Part shown: one piece after another, positions 1 through 10,698 of the stretch | How the letters are laid out: each line of letters opens with the position of its first letter | Numbering within the stretch: position 1 is the stretch's first letter | Assembly (NCBI RefSeq): GCF_042186555.1 | Contig: NC_133328.1 | Span: 613,596,768 to 613,660,767 of the forward strand | Length of the DNA stretch: 64,000 bases | Origin: Aquarana catesbeiana | Lineage: Eukaryota; Chordata; Amphibia; Anura; Ranidae | Reading direction: 5' to 3' | Position numbers and translations under genes: made by a program | Notes under the pieces: generated by a model | Databases searched by the model: none | Seen by the model: the letters and a program-made list of their open reading frames with translations, nothing else | What the model was told of the DNA's origin: nothing

Positions 1-390
1 TGCAGAGGATGATTAAATTAACACATACCCCTTCTGTTAGCTCTCATATCAAAGAGTCATCTTATAAGATGGTACAAGCAAACACTCTGTCCCTGACCTA
101 CCCCTGTGCCCAAATGATGCGGTTACCCTGTTTTATAAGGTTCCACACCAAGATGGCCACCAGAGATCCTGGAAGGTTGCAGTGCCCAATCAGACAGCTG
201 GCTCCTCTGAGGTACTGGCGGAGTCCATGAGCGGACAATTCCCCTAACAGACTTGTCTCTATCCATAATCATGGCACAGTGCCACCTACAGGATGGAGGG
301 AAACCTGCACCTGTCTGCAAGCTGACCGATACGTTTCTTTGTCTTCTGACATTAAGATTGTCTACCATTATAAGGTTTGCACTTATAATC
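1..390. other. No gene recognised (left edge)
   Basis: No coding frame with any family resemblance and no repeat signature I can name. The open frames are short and overlap on both strands without codon bias. Confidence 0.5.
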
Positions 391-566
391 TTAGATAGCT
401 CCCAAGTGTCTCTGATTTTGAGGGAGTGTCGCTCTGCCCCTCTTTCCCTCTTTCCTCCTCATATGTCCCTTATTTTGGTCTGATCTATATAGTTGAATAT
501 AAAATGCACCACTTATCTATCAAAAAGTGTTTCCCAGTGCTAAACCTTTCATCCAATTTCTAGATT

Positions 567-1706
567 TCTAACCCCTCACCCTTTCTGGCTCCTAACCTTC
601 AGTGTTTTGATTTCAATCACTATTGTATCTTACAGACTACAATGTCACTCTGGGATCTTATACATCAAGTGTCAGCTTCGCTGCATCCCTAAACTTTAAG
701 TGGCAATTGTTTAACTCTGGGAGTAACCTTTACTTTATTACTACCGTTATACACCGTACTTTGGTATACTCATCCCATGCGTTTACAATCGGTCAGCTTA
801 GTAACCTGGTGAGTTATAGCGTTCCTATATATATTTATTTCTTTTGATGAATTGGATGTTTTGTGGTTTTCTTGTGGCACCTCCCTCTCCTCGTTCCTTC
901 CCTGCCCCCCTTCATCCCCCCTCCCCTCCCCCCCCTTTTTCCCCTCCCCATTCTCTCCCCCTTCCCCTCCCCCCCTTCTCCCTCCTCTCCTTGCCCGTCC
1001 CATACCCCCTCCCCTCTTGTTCTTCCCTTCCCTCCCCCCCTTCTTCCCCGTTCTGCCCTTTCCTTCCTTTCCCCCCCTGTCCCCCCTTTCCCCCCTTCCC
1101 CCCCCCCCCCTTTCCCTTCCCCCCCTCTTCCCCTTCCCACCCCCTCCCCCTTCCAACCCTATGTTCCCGTTCCCCTACCTATCCTCCCTATCCATCACCC
1201 ACCACTCTTCACAACCCCCACCTCCATAACCCCCCCCCGTCCTCTTCCACCCACGCACCTATCCTCATGCCATCACTTTTTTACTTTTTAACTCAGTTCA
1301 CTACCCCATCACACCGGGGTGTGCACCTCAAAACATCTCTAGCTTCCATACTCTTACTCTCTATTATCCTCTAACCAGATTCTGCTTCTACAATCTCCCA
1401 TGTCCGCCGTGGGGGGGGAATTGTTTGGGTCCTGTCGTTTTACTGATTCCGTTTGAGTGGGTGAGCTGGTCTTCTCCTTTGATATTATGGAATGTATTAT
1501 GTTGTTTTAAAATTGTTTTGCTGCATTTTCTATGTTGCTATAAATATATTAATTGTTTTTTACCAAGTTTCAGACGTGTACGTGCGTAGGCAAGTGGCAG
1601 CAATTGCCTTCGCACCTCCACTCCTTTATTTTCTCATTTCAAACCTGGATGATGGCACTTTTATTTGGTATATATTAGTCTTTAATTTGAGGCCATAGTC
1701 ACTAAT
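567..1706. mobile_element. 1.14-kb insertion of unknown class with 13-bp target duplication
   Basis: The insert sits between two exact copies of CAATTTCTAGATT (554-566 and 1707-1719). The duplication is certain because the host MITE is known from other copies. A variable-length duplication of about 13 bp is typical of target-primed reverse transcription, but there is no poly(A) tail at either end, no inverted terminal repeat and no recognisable coding frame. The middle is a pure pyrimidine tract. It could be a LINE fragment, a SINE-like element or a retroposed non-coding transcript. Confidence 0.7.
889..1260 (+). repeat. C-rich polypyrimidine tract
   Basis: About 370 bases almost entirely C and T on the plus strand, with long C runs. 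It generates overlapping proline/serine frames on one strand and glycine/arginine frames on the other; these are composition artefacts. Mirror-like polypurine/polypyrimidine DNA of this length can form triplex structures. Confidence 0.9.
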
Positions 1707-1909
1707 CAATTTCTAGATTGCTGCTTTTGTAAATTTCAATAGCCAAGATAAAGGAACAGTAGTTGTAAAAAAGCAGTTGTGTGTTTAATCAATCATTTTT
1801 TTTACAATTCTCCTTTAAGGGGGCATGGCAGGGGGTGTGTCTTAAGCCTGCACACTTTTGCCAATAGGTGTCCCTCATTCCCATCTCAGAAAGTTGGGAG
1901 GTATGGGTA

Positions 1910-2185
1910 CAGGACCCCAACCCATCTAGTTTAGATGTTCCTGACAGCGAATGCTCGCTGCTGGAGGGGGTACGGACAACGGGGCACATTCCTCCTTCTG
2001 GGAATCCATTACCCCATGGATTAAAAAAAACACGACTCTTTGACCCATAGAGAGCTCTCCACTCCACTTTCTCTTCCATTGGGTTCCATCCTCCTTAAAG
2101 TTATATAAAAGGAGTGTGACTCCTCAATACTGCCAAATCCCGGATCCCCAGGTTTTGGAAACAAACCACCTGCCCTTCTCTTTTA
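1910..2185. other. Unassigned flank
   Basis: No clear repeat or gene. It lies between the R1 MITE and the LINE-like remnant. Confidence 0.4.
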
Positions 2186-2317
2186 GATTGGAAGAGTGAA
2201 GTGGATGCCACTATGGAGGCGGAATGGTGGATACACACCGTTAGAGACCAATATGACAATATCAAAGACATCTGGTCAGGGTGGATGTATTACTCCCCTG
2301 AGATCCTAGCTGATTGA
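2186..2317 (+). pseudogene. Possible LINE ORF2 C-terminal remnant
   Basis: A 44-codon open stretch ends in a natural-looking stop and contains the segment WSGWMYYSPEILAD. Its tryptophan-rich end resembles the C-termini of L1/Tx1-type ORF2 proteins. It is followed by non-coding sequence and, further on, by a tail ending in simple A-rich repeats, as expected for a LINE 3' end. No catalytic domain is present, so the assignment rests on position and composition only. Confidence 0.3.
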
Positions 2318-2499
2318 ATGTAATCCCTATACACTAATTGATGATAAGCTAGTCATTGCCACATACTCCCCCTATGATTGTGCCCGGCACTAGCTAGTTA
2401 GGGTTAGTGCAGCGCCCGTTTTCTTCTCTTGGTTCTAAATGTTCCTTTCCCACTATTGGTTAGCTTTTTTGTTATGGAATTGGTATCTTGTCGATTGTG

Positions 2500-2612
2500 C
2501 ACTGGAACGTTGAATATAGGACTGATGTGAATGTACAATGTATATGTAAAGCGCTGCGTAAATTGACGGTGCTATATAAGTACCTGAAATAAATAAAATA
2601 AAATAAAATATC
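2500..2612 (+). repeat. Retroposon 3' tail with (AAATA)n
   Basis: Contains GTAAAGCGCTGCGTAAATTG followed by GGTGCTATATAAGTACC and an AAATA microsatellite. A tail of this kind (GCGCTATATAA plus short A-rich repeats) is common at the 3' ends of vertebrate retroposons. Confidence 0.6.
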
Positions 2613-2614
2613 TG

Positions 2615-2932
2615 ATACACTTTCTGGTCTTCTTCGGTATATTGACACTATTGGGAAATATGCAATGGTTGGCTCTATTCTCCCCCTGTTCTCTCACACA
2701 TGTGCTGACGATGGCGTGGGGGCAGGCGGAGGACCCGTGTGTCTTCCTTGGAATGTTACACACCTGATCTGTATACTTTGTCCATAGACTGATTATGTTA
2801 GAGTTGTTCCTGGTATATGAGCCTGACAAGTGCACTTTGTATATCTGTGAATTTTTGTATTCTGTATTGTCTTTGTCTTATATCTAAAACTTAATAAAAT
2901 TTTGATTATAAAAAAAAAAAATGTGTCATACT
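2615..2932 (+). mobile_element. LINE 3' UTR fragment with polyadenylation signal and poly(A)
   Basis: AT-rich sequence ends in CTTAATAAAATTTTGATTAT followed by a run of 12 A, that is a polyadenylation signal directly before a poly(A) tail. This is the usual 3' end of an L1-type LINE or of a processed transcript. No coding sequence precedes it. Confidence 0.6.
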
Positions 2933-2947
2933 TGTGGGCTCCCCCTG

Positions 2948-3290
2948 GAAGCTGGAAATAGACTTGACTCTAGTGTCTCCACTTGCTTCTGGGTCCTGTG
3001 CCAGGTGGCTGTCCTGGTGTAATACAAGGATGCCATTCAGGAAGCAATTTGCATTTTCTCAATGAATATAAGCATTCTCTGAATGGATGAGGTGGAAAGG
3101 CAGGGCGGTGACATCACAATCTCCATATCATTGAGAAAATGCAGTGTTCACTGAATGGCGCCTGTCCTGGGCAAGTAACCTCCTGTTTTCGGGAAGCAGC
3201 AGGGCAACTTTTGGCATGGGACCAAGAAGCTAGTGTAGATCAGTGGAGTAGTGGTGCCTACTATAGTGATTTCCAGCTTCCACAGAGATC
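2948..3290. mobile_element. Foldback MITE
   Basis: The left part (GGAAGCTGGAAATAGAC ... CATTTTCTCAATGA) reappears inverted on the right (TCATTGAGAAAATG ... TTTCCAGCTTCC). The arms match over more than 100 bases with indels, leaving a short centre near 3090. No coding capacity. Confidence 0.7.
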
Positions 3291-3489
3291 CTTCAGGTAT
3301 GGCAAATACATACTGCACTTTAGTATGGCTGGACCAATGTAACTATGTAAAAACTACAATACCAAAGCTTCAGCTTTAAGGATAAATGTGTTTTCATCCA
3401 GGATACTCTTATTGGCTTAGTCCATCTTTTGGACCATGTTGGACCACATTTATGGTGTAATATGTAGCATGGTTGCATTCAGCAAACAC

Positions 3490-3838
3490 ATAGCTCCCAA
3501 CTGTCCCTGATTTGGAGCAATGTCCCTCTGTCCCTCATTCCTCCTCATTTGTCCCTCATTTTGGTCTGATGCATATACCTGTATATAAAATGCACCATTT
3601 ATCGATCAAGCAGTGTTTTCCAGTGCTAAACCTTTCATCCAGTTTCTAAATTGTTGCATTTGTACATTTCAAAAGCCAATATAAAGGAATCGAAGTGTTA
3701 AAAAAAAAAGCACTTGTAGTTTTAACTAATTATTATTTTTGTATAATTCTCCTTTAAGGGGGCGTGGCAGGGTATCCTATACATACTTTTGCTAACAGGT
3801 GTCCCTCATTCCCATCTCAAAAAGTTGGGAGATATGCA
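3490..3838 (+). mobile_element. MITE family R1, copy 2
   Basis: Uninterrupted copy running from TAGCTCCCAACTGTCCCTGA to AAAAAGTTGGGAGATATG. It aligns along its whole length with the split copy at 391-1909 and with the copy at 24.1 kb, and shows the empty site of the 1.14-kb insertion. Confidence 0.8.
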
Positions 3839-4204
3839 AACACCCTACCCTCAACTGCCTTCCTGCTTACCTGAATTGCTTGGCTCTTCTCCCTGTAGAT
3901 TTGTTATTTCTTTTAACTGAGCAGAAGTTTGCATTGCTCCAACTGCATAGCCGCATCATCCATTCACAGGGTTCTGTAAATAAACTTATCACAAGTCCCA
4001 TCTGCCTCAACGGCAGAGGAATTTACAGATCACATCAGCAGCAGTGTCATGACATCACCTCAATTGCAGTTCAAACATTATTTTCTCCAGCCCCATAACA
4101 GAAGGTCCGTACGGACCTGGGGCTTGGGGTAAGCAATACAGGAGCCTGTTCATTGCAGCCTGGATGCACTGATTGCAGTTGCAATGCTCTTCAGTACTGG
4201 CTAC
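3839..4204. other. No feature recognised
   Basis: Mixed-composition DNA without a recognisable repeat or a credible coding frame. Confidence 0.4.
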
Positions 4205-4918
4205 TAAAACTTACTTTTTGCTATAATAAATATCCCCCAAAAATATATAAAAAAAAACAAATGTCTTTCTCAGTTTAGGCCGATATGTATTATTCTTCAT
4301 ATTTTTGGTAAAAAAAAAAAAAAAAATCACAATAAGCGTATATTGATTGGTTTAGGCAAAAGTTATAGCGTCTACAAAATAGGGGATAGATTTATGGCAT
4401 TTTTATTATTCATTTATTTTTATTAGTAATGGCGGCGATCTGCGATTTTTATTGTGACTGCGACATTATGGCGGACACATCGGACACTTTTGATACTATT
4501 TTGGGACCATTGTCATTTATGCAGCGATCAGTGCTATAAAAATGCACTGATTACTGTTTAAATGACACTGGCAGGGAAGGGGTTAAACACTCGGGGGCAA
4601 TCAAGGGGTTAAGTGTGGCCTAGGGAGTGATTCTAACTGTGGGGGGGGTGGGCTACCACTGACATGACAGCGATCACTGCTCCCGATGACAGGGAACAGT
4701 AGATCTCTGTCATGTCACAAGGCAGAACAGGGAAATGCCTTGTTTACATAGGCATCTCCCTGTTCTGCGGCTCCGTGACACGATTGCGGGACACCGGCGG
4801 ACATTGAGTCGTGGGCACGGTCACAATGCCGCGTCTTAAAGGGGACGTACCTGTACGCCCATTTGCGCAGCCGTGCTATTGTGCCGACAGATATCGTCGT
4901 ACACTGGTCGGCAAGCGG
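4205..4918 (-). mobile_element. piggyBac-type non-autonomous element, one end missing
   Basis: The right terminus reads GGTCGGCAAGCGG directly before TTAA (4919-4922). The body is the reverse complement of the complete copy at 49595-50511, including the conserved blocks GTTATAGCGTCTAC and AATGACACTGGCAGGGAAGG. About 300 bp of the opposite end is absent. No coding sequence. Confidence 0.8.
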
Positions 4919-4983
4919 TTAATAAGTGCATATTTAATGCACGTTATGTGAATTTATTAAAGTACAACAAAAGGCGTTTTTTT

Positions 4984-5385
4984 AGTTTTAGTTTTGAATA
5001 GCATGGAGGGGGATTAAAACCCCTGTCAGGTTTTTATTGCCGTCTGTGCCCCTGTTAGGGAGATTCACCCTCCCTAATTGTGCTGTTTGCTGCCATCACT
5101 GAAAGAAAAACCTACATTTTGGTTTGTCCCCAGAACAGTAATAGAGGAGAAACCTTCTAACTGGGACACTAGTTCTGGTGACAACCAGGGATTCCCTCAT
5201 TTTGGAGGGATTTCCGCTCACTTCCTGTTTTGGCTATGGGACAGGAAGTGAAGAAAAATCTCCCCAATGGGATACAGATGACAAGAAAAAAATATTGACA
5301 GGGGTTACAACCCTCCCCTACTCTATGCAAAATGACAGAAAAAGTTTTGCCTTAGTTCTATGCCTATGCCTTTAAATTCAGTCTT
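4984..5385 (+). repeat. Interspersed repeat family R2, copy 1
   Basis: Contains the block GGGGGATTAAAACCCCTGTC and CCCCTGTTAGGGAGATTCAC, which returns in shortened form at 39715-39853. An internal inverted segment surrounds the ACTTCCTGTTTTGG / GGACAGGAAGTG pair. Class unknown. Confidence 0.6.
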
Positions 5386-5668
5386 GATCTAATGGGTTTC
5401 ATACCATATCTATTAGTGGTTGCCTTTACAGTTTGCTACAATTGTGCACTACAGCGATTCCTCTTTACATTGCTTCTAGGCTTCTAGTTTACCCCCACAC
5501 TATTACAAAAAGTGTTCTAATATGCTAGATTTGGACTAAAAATACTTCGGGGCACCTCTGCCGATATTTCAAAAAGTCCACCCAATGCCCCATGGCAACC
5601 AGCATGTCTTACATTCAAACGGCAACAGGGAAAAATGTAAAAAAAAAAATGGTGGGAATATCACTTAA

Positions 5669-6097
5669 AGGGTTTGTAAAGGTTATTTTTTTTTTTTTTA
5701 ATAACAAACCCAATCCTCCTCTTCTGGGGTCCCCCAGTAGTGCTCCTGGCTCCTCCCCGCATCGAGTGCCCCCTCAGAGACCCGCATTCCAAGGGGACAA
5801 CCGTGTGGGCGTGCTCTTGATTCCTGCTGCTGCATCCATTGACACAGACAGCAGGACTCGGCCCCGCCCCCCGGCTCCCATGTCGATTTGATTGACAGCA
5901 GCGGGAGCCATTTGCTGCGCTGCTATCAATCTATCCAATGAGGACCCAAGACAGCGGCTGGAGCTGCTGTGCTCATCCCCGTTGATGGAACGATTGGGTT
6001 CAGGTAAGTCAAAGGGGGGCTCTGGGGTGCTGCTGCACTACAGAAGGTTTTTCATAGAATGCATTAAGGTGAAAAACCTTGAGGGTTTACAAGCCCT
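5669..6097. mobile_element. T2/Kolobok-like MITE (AGGGTTTGTAAA termini)
   Basis: Inverted termini AGGGTTTGTAAAGG and GGGTTTACAAGCCCT are bounded by TTAA at 5665-5668 and 6098-6101. TTAA targets with AGG-type termini are the pattern described for Xenopus T2 MITEs of the Kolobok superfamily; that assignment is inference. GC-rich interior without a gene. Confidence 0.75.
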
Positions 6098-6101
6098 TTA
6101 A

Positions 6102-6665
6102 CAAGGCAGACAACAGTACAGAAATAAACCTCATGATGCAGCATATACTGTATGTCTGAAATTTAACTGAAGGAGAAATTGCCCTTCATAATGACAGACC
6201 TCAGAGAACCACCAAAAAGAGGACAAATGTTTGTGAAAAGTGTAAGGCAAAGAATGAGATCAAATAACTCAACTTACAGACACATCGGATTCATAAGAGG
6301 ACAATTGCCCTGCCAAAAAGAACCCCCCCTTCCCATATAAAAATGTAATAATAAAAAAAAAAATGTATCTTTGGAAACAATATTTTTCCTGCAATTGTCT
6401 TTAAAAGTCTTTACCCTGGTATATTGCAATAAATAATTTTGGTGGCTCAAGCAAACCAGTCATAGAGCGCTTATGCCCTTAAGGAAGGTAGCCTATGATC
6501 GTATGTGTGTGCACGTGTAACCTCCTAATGTTGACTGTCATTGAGAAAGTAATCCAACTTCATAGTTATCGATTAGTTAATTAGTGAGGAGAGTCAATTA
6601 CCAAGAAAATTTCACGTAGAGGCAGGTCTAGCCAGCGCCAACAGGCCAGACCAACCTCTGTTGTA
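6102..6665. other. No feature recognised
   Basis: No coding frame or repeat I can support. It ends at the TA target site of the following Tc1 element. Confidence 0.4.
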
Positions 6666-7034
6666 TACAGTGCCTTGAAAAAGTGAAATTTTCCACATTT
6701 TGTCATGTTATAACCAAAAACATAAATGTATTTTATTGGGATTTTATATGATAGACCAACACAAAGTGGCACATAATTGTGAAGTGGAAGGAAAATTATA
6801 AATGGTTTTCAAAATGTTTTATAATTACATATCTGAAAAGTGTAATGTGCATTTGTATTCAGCCCCCTTTTATTCTGATACCCTTAACTAAAATCTAGTG
6901 GAACCAATTGCCTTCAGAAGCCACCTAATTAGTAAATAGAGTCCACCTGTGTGTAATTTAATCTCAGTAAAAATACAGCTATTCTGTGAAGCCCTCAGAG
7001 GTTTGTTAGAGAACCTTAGTGAACAAACAGCATC

Positions 7035-8224
7035 ATGAAGGCCAAGGAACACACCAGACAGGTCAGTGATAAAGTTGTGGAGAAGTTTAAAGCAGGGTTA
7101 GATTAAAAAAAAAAATCCCAAGCTTTGAACATCTCACAGAGCACTGTTCAATCCATCATCCAAAAATGGAAAGAGTATGGCACAACTGCAAACCTACCAA
7201 GACATTGCCGTCCACCTAAACTGACAGGCCGGGCAAGGAGAACATTCATCAGAGAAGCAGCCAAGAGGCCCATGGTAACTATGGAGGAGCTGCAGAGATC
7301 CACAGCTCAGATGGGAGAATCTGTCCACAGGACAACTATTATGCCCCGTACACACGGTCGGATTTTCCAACGGAAAATGTGTGATAGGACCTTGTTGTCG
7401 AAAATTCCGACCGTGTGTAGACTCCATCACACATTTTCCATCGGATTTTCCGACACACAAAGTTTGAGAGCAGGCTATAAAATTTTCCGACAACAAAATC
7501 CGTTGTCGGAAATTCCGATCATGTGTACACAAATCCGACAGACAAAGTGCCACGCATGCTCAGAATAAATAAAGAGATGAAAGCTATTGGCCACTGCCCC
7601 ATTTATAGTCCCGACGTATGTGTTTTACGTCACCGCGTTTAGAACGATCGGATTTTCCGACAACTTTGTGTGACCGTGTGTATGCAAGACAAGTTTGAGC
7701 CAACATCCGTCGGAAAAAATCCACGGATTTTGTTGTCGGAATGTCCGAACAATGTCCGACCGTGTGTGCAGGGCATAACTCGTGCTCTCCACAAATCTGG
7801 CCTTTTAATGGGAGTGAAAGCCATTGTTGTAAGAAAGCCATAAGAAGTCTTGTTTGCAGTTTGCGAGAAGCCATGTGGGGGACACAGAGTCTGCAAAAGA
7901 CTTGAGACTGGGGCGGGGTTTCACCTTCCAGCAGGACAACGACCCCAAACATACAGCCAGAGCTACAATGGAATGGTTTAGATCAAAGCATATTCATGTG
8001 TTAGAATGGCCCAAAATCCAGAACTAAATCCAATTGAGAATCTGTGGCAAGACTTGAAAATTGCTGTTCATAAACACTCTTTATCCAATCTAACAGACCT
8101 TGAGCTATTTCACAAAGAAGAATGGGCAAAATTTTCACTCTCTAGATGTGCAAAGCTGGTAGAGACATCCCCAAAAAGACTTGCAGCTGTAATTACAGTG
8201 AAAGGAGGTTCTACAAAGTATTGA
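7035..8224 (+). pseudogene. Tc1-family transposase pseudogene
   Basis: In life this protein binds the element's inverted repeats and moves DNA by cut-and-paste through a DDE catalytic triad. The start was chosen at MKAKEHTRQVSD, the usual N-terminus of the family. The helix-turn-helix region is readable, with an in-frame stop after FKAGL and then segments such as NISQSTVQSIIQKWKEYGTT. At 7342 a MITE interrupts the frame. Beyond it, about 270 bp of the catalytic core is missing at the junction near 7880, removing the first catalytic Asp (the SDET region). The later blocks QQDNDPKH and NPIENLW survive in different frames, separated by a small deletion near 8010, and the C-terminus ends in GGSTKY. 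It cannot encode an active enzyme. Confidence 0.92.
7342..7775. mobile_element. TWA-target MITE (CCCCGTACACAC family), copy 1
   Basis: Inverted termini TGCCCCGTACACACGGTCGG and CCGACCGTGTGTGCAGGGCA are flanked by TTA (7339-7341) and TAA (7776-7778). It lies inside the transposase pseudogene. The GTCGGATTTTCCGAC-type dyad recurs many times inside. Copies at 10263-10695 and 48267-48700 are nearly collinear. No coding capacity. Confidence 0.9.
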
Positions 8225-8436
8225 CTCAGGGGGGCGCCATACAAATGTACCCCACAATTTTCTGATTTTTCATTGTAAAAAAATGTAAAAAACATTTATC
8301 ATTTTCTTTCCACTTCACAATTATGTGCCACTTTGTGTTGGTCTATTACATAAAATCCCAATAAAATACATTTACATTTTTGGTTGCAAAATGTGGAAAA
8401 TTTCAAGGGGTGTGAATACTTTTTTAAGGCACTGTA

Positions 8437-9339
8437 AATGCTCCTCTTCTCCACCTACATGACTTCTCTCCTACCTCTTTAGCATATACCACAGTACTGT
8501 CTCTTCTGCCCCTCCTGCCTTCCCCATATACATGCCCTTCTCCTCTCCCTCAGGTGCCCTGCCAAGGAAAAGTGGCATGACAGAAAGTCACTGAAACATG
8601 GAAATTCGCTTGGCAGTCAGAAGAAGCATATCGGGAAGCGTACATCACACACCAAGGTCCCTCAGGAAGAAGAAAATGCCAGCATGTCCTTCAACTATAT
8701 TAAGTGACACCTGGGTGCAAATTAGGGATCTTGTTATACTCATCCAATTGATCTTGCAAGTGCGTCATGTTATTCATTGCTTAACCTATTTCTCTTGTAG
8801 ATTATACTGCTGTGAAAAGTTAGTTAGTAGTATTACTTTTTGTGTTTTGTTGTGGGTGCCAAGCTGTGATTATGAGTCATGTATGGTGGTTATCTAACTG
8901 TAAATACAGTATTGGTTTTTGGAAAAATAAGTTGACTTGGTATACAATTTTGTTCCTTTTAAAGTGGTTTGATGTATGTGGTCAAATTAAATATAGTGTT
9001 GTGGTTTAGATGATGCAATTAGTGTGTCACCCACATTTTGCTGCAATTGCCAGTGTGTTACATATTGCCCACATTTGTTACACATGTATTCTCACGACTA
9101 CCAGAGTGTTGGCATAGTATTTAAATATGTACTCATGTATCACCAAAGTTTATTGCTATGGTGCCAGCCAACACTGTTTGTTTTTGAGACCATCTTACCA
9201 TTGTATTAACCACCACGAGTAGGCTTTTCCCTATCAAACCTTGTCCCTATAGTGACCAGTTTGGCCAATATGACCCTTTTGCCCAATCTCAGAGTTTCAA
9301 AGATTTTACGATATGTAAAATGTATGTATGTATGGACTT
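8437..9339. other. No gene recognised
   Basis: Single-copy-looking AT-rich DNA as far as this window shows. No coding frame with family resemblance. Confidence 0.4.
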
Positions 9340-9469
9340 TGGTGTGATCGTGTGTAGGCAAGTCCGTTCGTTAGAAAGTCTGTCGAAAGTCTGATGTAAC
9401 TACGTCGAAAGTCAGTTGGAAAGACCGTTGATGCCGAAAAGTCCGCCCGTGTGTATAGGGCATAACAGG
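9340..9469. mobile_element. Fragment of a GTGTGTA-type MITE
   Basis: Holds the recurrent GATCGTGTGTAGGCAAGTCC and the end CCGCCCGTGTGTATAGGGCA next to TAA, as in the CCCCGTACACAC and CCGCGTACACAC families, but one arm is missing. Confidence 0.65.
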
Positions 9470-9509
9470 CCTCCTCAGAGAAAAATGTATATTGCATTAC
9501 AATTTAACT

Positions 9510-9715
9510 AAACTCATTTGATTTTAGTCAACTAAAATTATTTTGGTCGACTAAAAAGTAGGATATTTTAGTCTACTAAAATGTACTGCAGATTTTAGTC
9601 AACTAAAATACAACTAAAAAAAAGAAAAACAATTCAGATGACTAAAATACGACTAGAACTAAAATGGCATTTTAGTCAAAAAACTATGACTAAAACTAAA
9701 TCAAAATTTGAAAAT
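9510..9715. repeat. TTTTAGTC/GACTAAAA dyad array
   Basis: At least seven copies of the palindromic core TTTTAGTCAACTAAAA or half-sites of it, at irregular spacing. Two arms can pair over much of the region. No open frame. Confidence 0.8.
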
Positions 9716-10259
9716 TTACAAAACTAACACTGCTTGTAGGAATTTCTACTTAACTGAGTACCTATGTAAACCCATAAGGTGGGCCTCCAGCCACACAACA
9801 CCACTTTAGAGACAATTACAGCAATAACTGCAGATACAATCATGAAAAACCCCAATTTACTGGCACTGAACCATGCAAAATAAGGAGAGCTGTACCAAAG
9901 GTCCTACCAACTTACATTTGCTCATAATGACCAACTTCAAAGACCTTGTACACCTGCCAGTTGCTATGACATATATAAACCAAACCTATAACTGTCCCCA
10001 ACAGAATGCAACAACAACCCGCATAAGCTTAAAAAGAGAGGGAGGGTGGGAAGTTTCCCTAATGCCAGCTCTCTTCCAACTAAAGACTTCCCAGAACCTT
10101 CCTCCCAACTATCCGTTGTAGCCCCTCCTATTCCAGCCGGATCGACCTAACTGGTAAATACCCTTTAATTCCCTATTTACTTTTAACTTCCAAAACCCCT
10201 ACCTATGCCAAACCCCTTTTAACCCAGTCATGTAGGCCCTGCATCCATGTTTCCCCTTC
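9716..10259. other. No feature recognised
   Basis: No repeat or coding signature beyond a short open frame without resemblance to a family. Confidence 0.4.
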
Positions 10260-10262
10260 TTA

Positions 10263-10695
10263 TGCCCCGTGCACACGGTCAGGTTTTCCGACGGAAAATG
10301 TGTGATAGGACCTTGTTGTCGGAAATTCCGACCGTGTATAGGCTCCATCACACATTTTCCATCGGATTTTCCGACACACAAAGTTTGAGAGCAGGCTATA
10401 AAATTTTCCGACAACAAAATCCGTTGTCGGAAATTCCGATCGTGTGTACACAAATCCGACGCACAAAGTGCCACGCATGCTCAGAATAAATAGAGAGATG
10501 AAAGCTATTGGCTACTGCCCCATTTATAGTCCCGACGTACGTGTTTTACGTCACCACGTTCAGAATGATCGGATTTTCCGACAACTTTGTATGACCGTGT
10601 GTATGCAGACAAGTTTGAGCCAACATCCGTCAGAAAAAATCCTAGGATTTTGTTGTCGGAATGTCTGATCAATGTCCCACCGTGTGTACGGGGCA
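10263..10695. mobile_element. TWA-target MITE (CCCCGTACACAC family), copy 2
   Basis: Termini TGCCCCGTGCACACGGTC and CCACCGTGTGTACGGGGCA with identical TTA on both sides (10260-10262 and 10696-10698). It is collinear with the copy inside Tc1. Confidence 0.9.
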
Positions 10696-10698
10696 TTA

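Larger units (their letters stand above)
391..1909 (+). mobile_element. MITE family R1, copy 1, split by an insertion
   Basis: Two halves (391-566 and 1707-1909) together match the complete copies near 3.5 kb and 24.1 kb. The outer ends are imperfect inverted repeats of the type CTCCCAACTGTCCCTG and TTGGGAGGTATG, next to TA, which would fit a TA-targeting (Tc1/mariner-like) MITE. The break falls inside the sequence CAATTTCTAGATT, which is duplicated around the insert. The family match is seen directly; the superfamily is inference. Confidence 0.75.
6668..8434 (+). mobile_element. Tc1/mariner element with a nested MITE
   Basis: The left end CAGTGCCTTGAAAAAGT and right end TTTTTTAAGGCACTG are inverted repeats continuing inward for roughly 200 bp on each side. 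They are flanked by TA at 6666-6667 and 8435-8436. The element carries a broken transposase and a 434-bp MITE. A second, 3'-lacking copy of the same family is at 41309-41839 in the opposite internal orientation. Confidence 0.95.

Noticed and set aside
770..1374. Proline-rich and glycine/arginine-rich frames
   Set aside because: Produced by the C/T tract; there is no start context, domain or conservation argument.
7194..7553. Minus-strand frames with repeated Thr-Arg-Ser-Glu motifs, also at 10.2, 41.8 and 48.3 kb
   Set aside because: They are translations of the MITE dyads and recur at every copy of the family.
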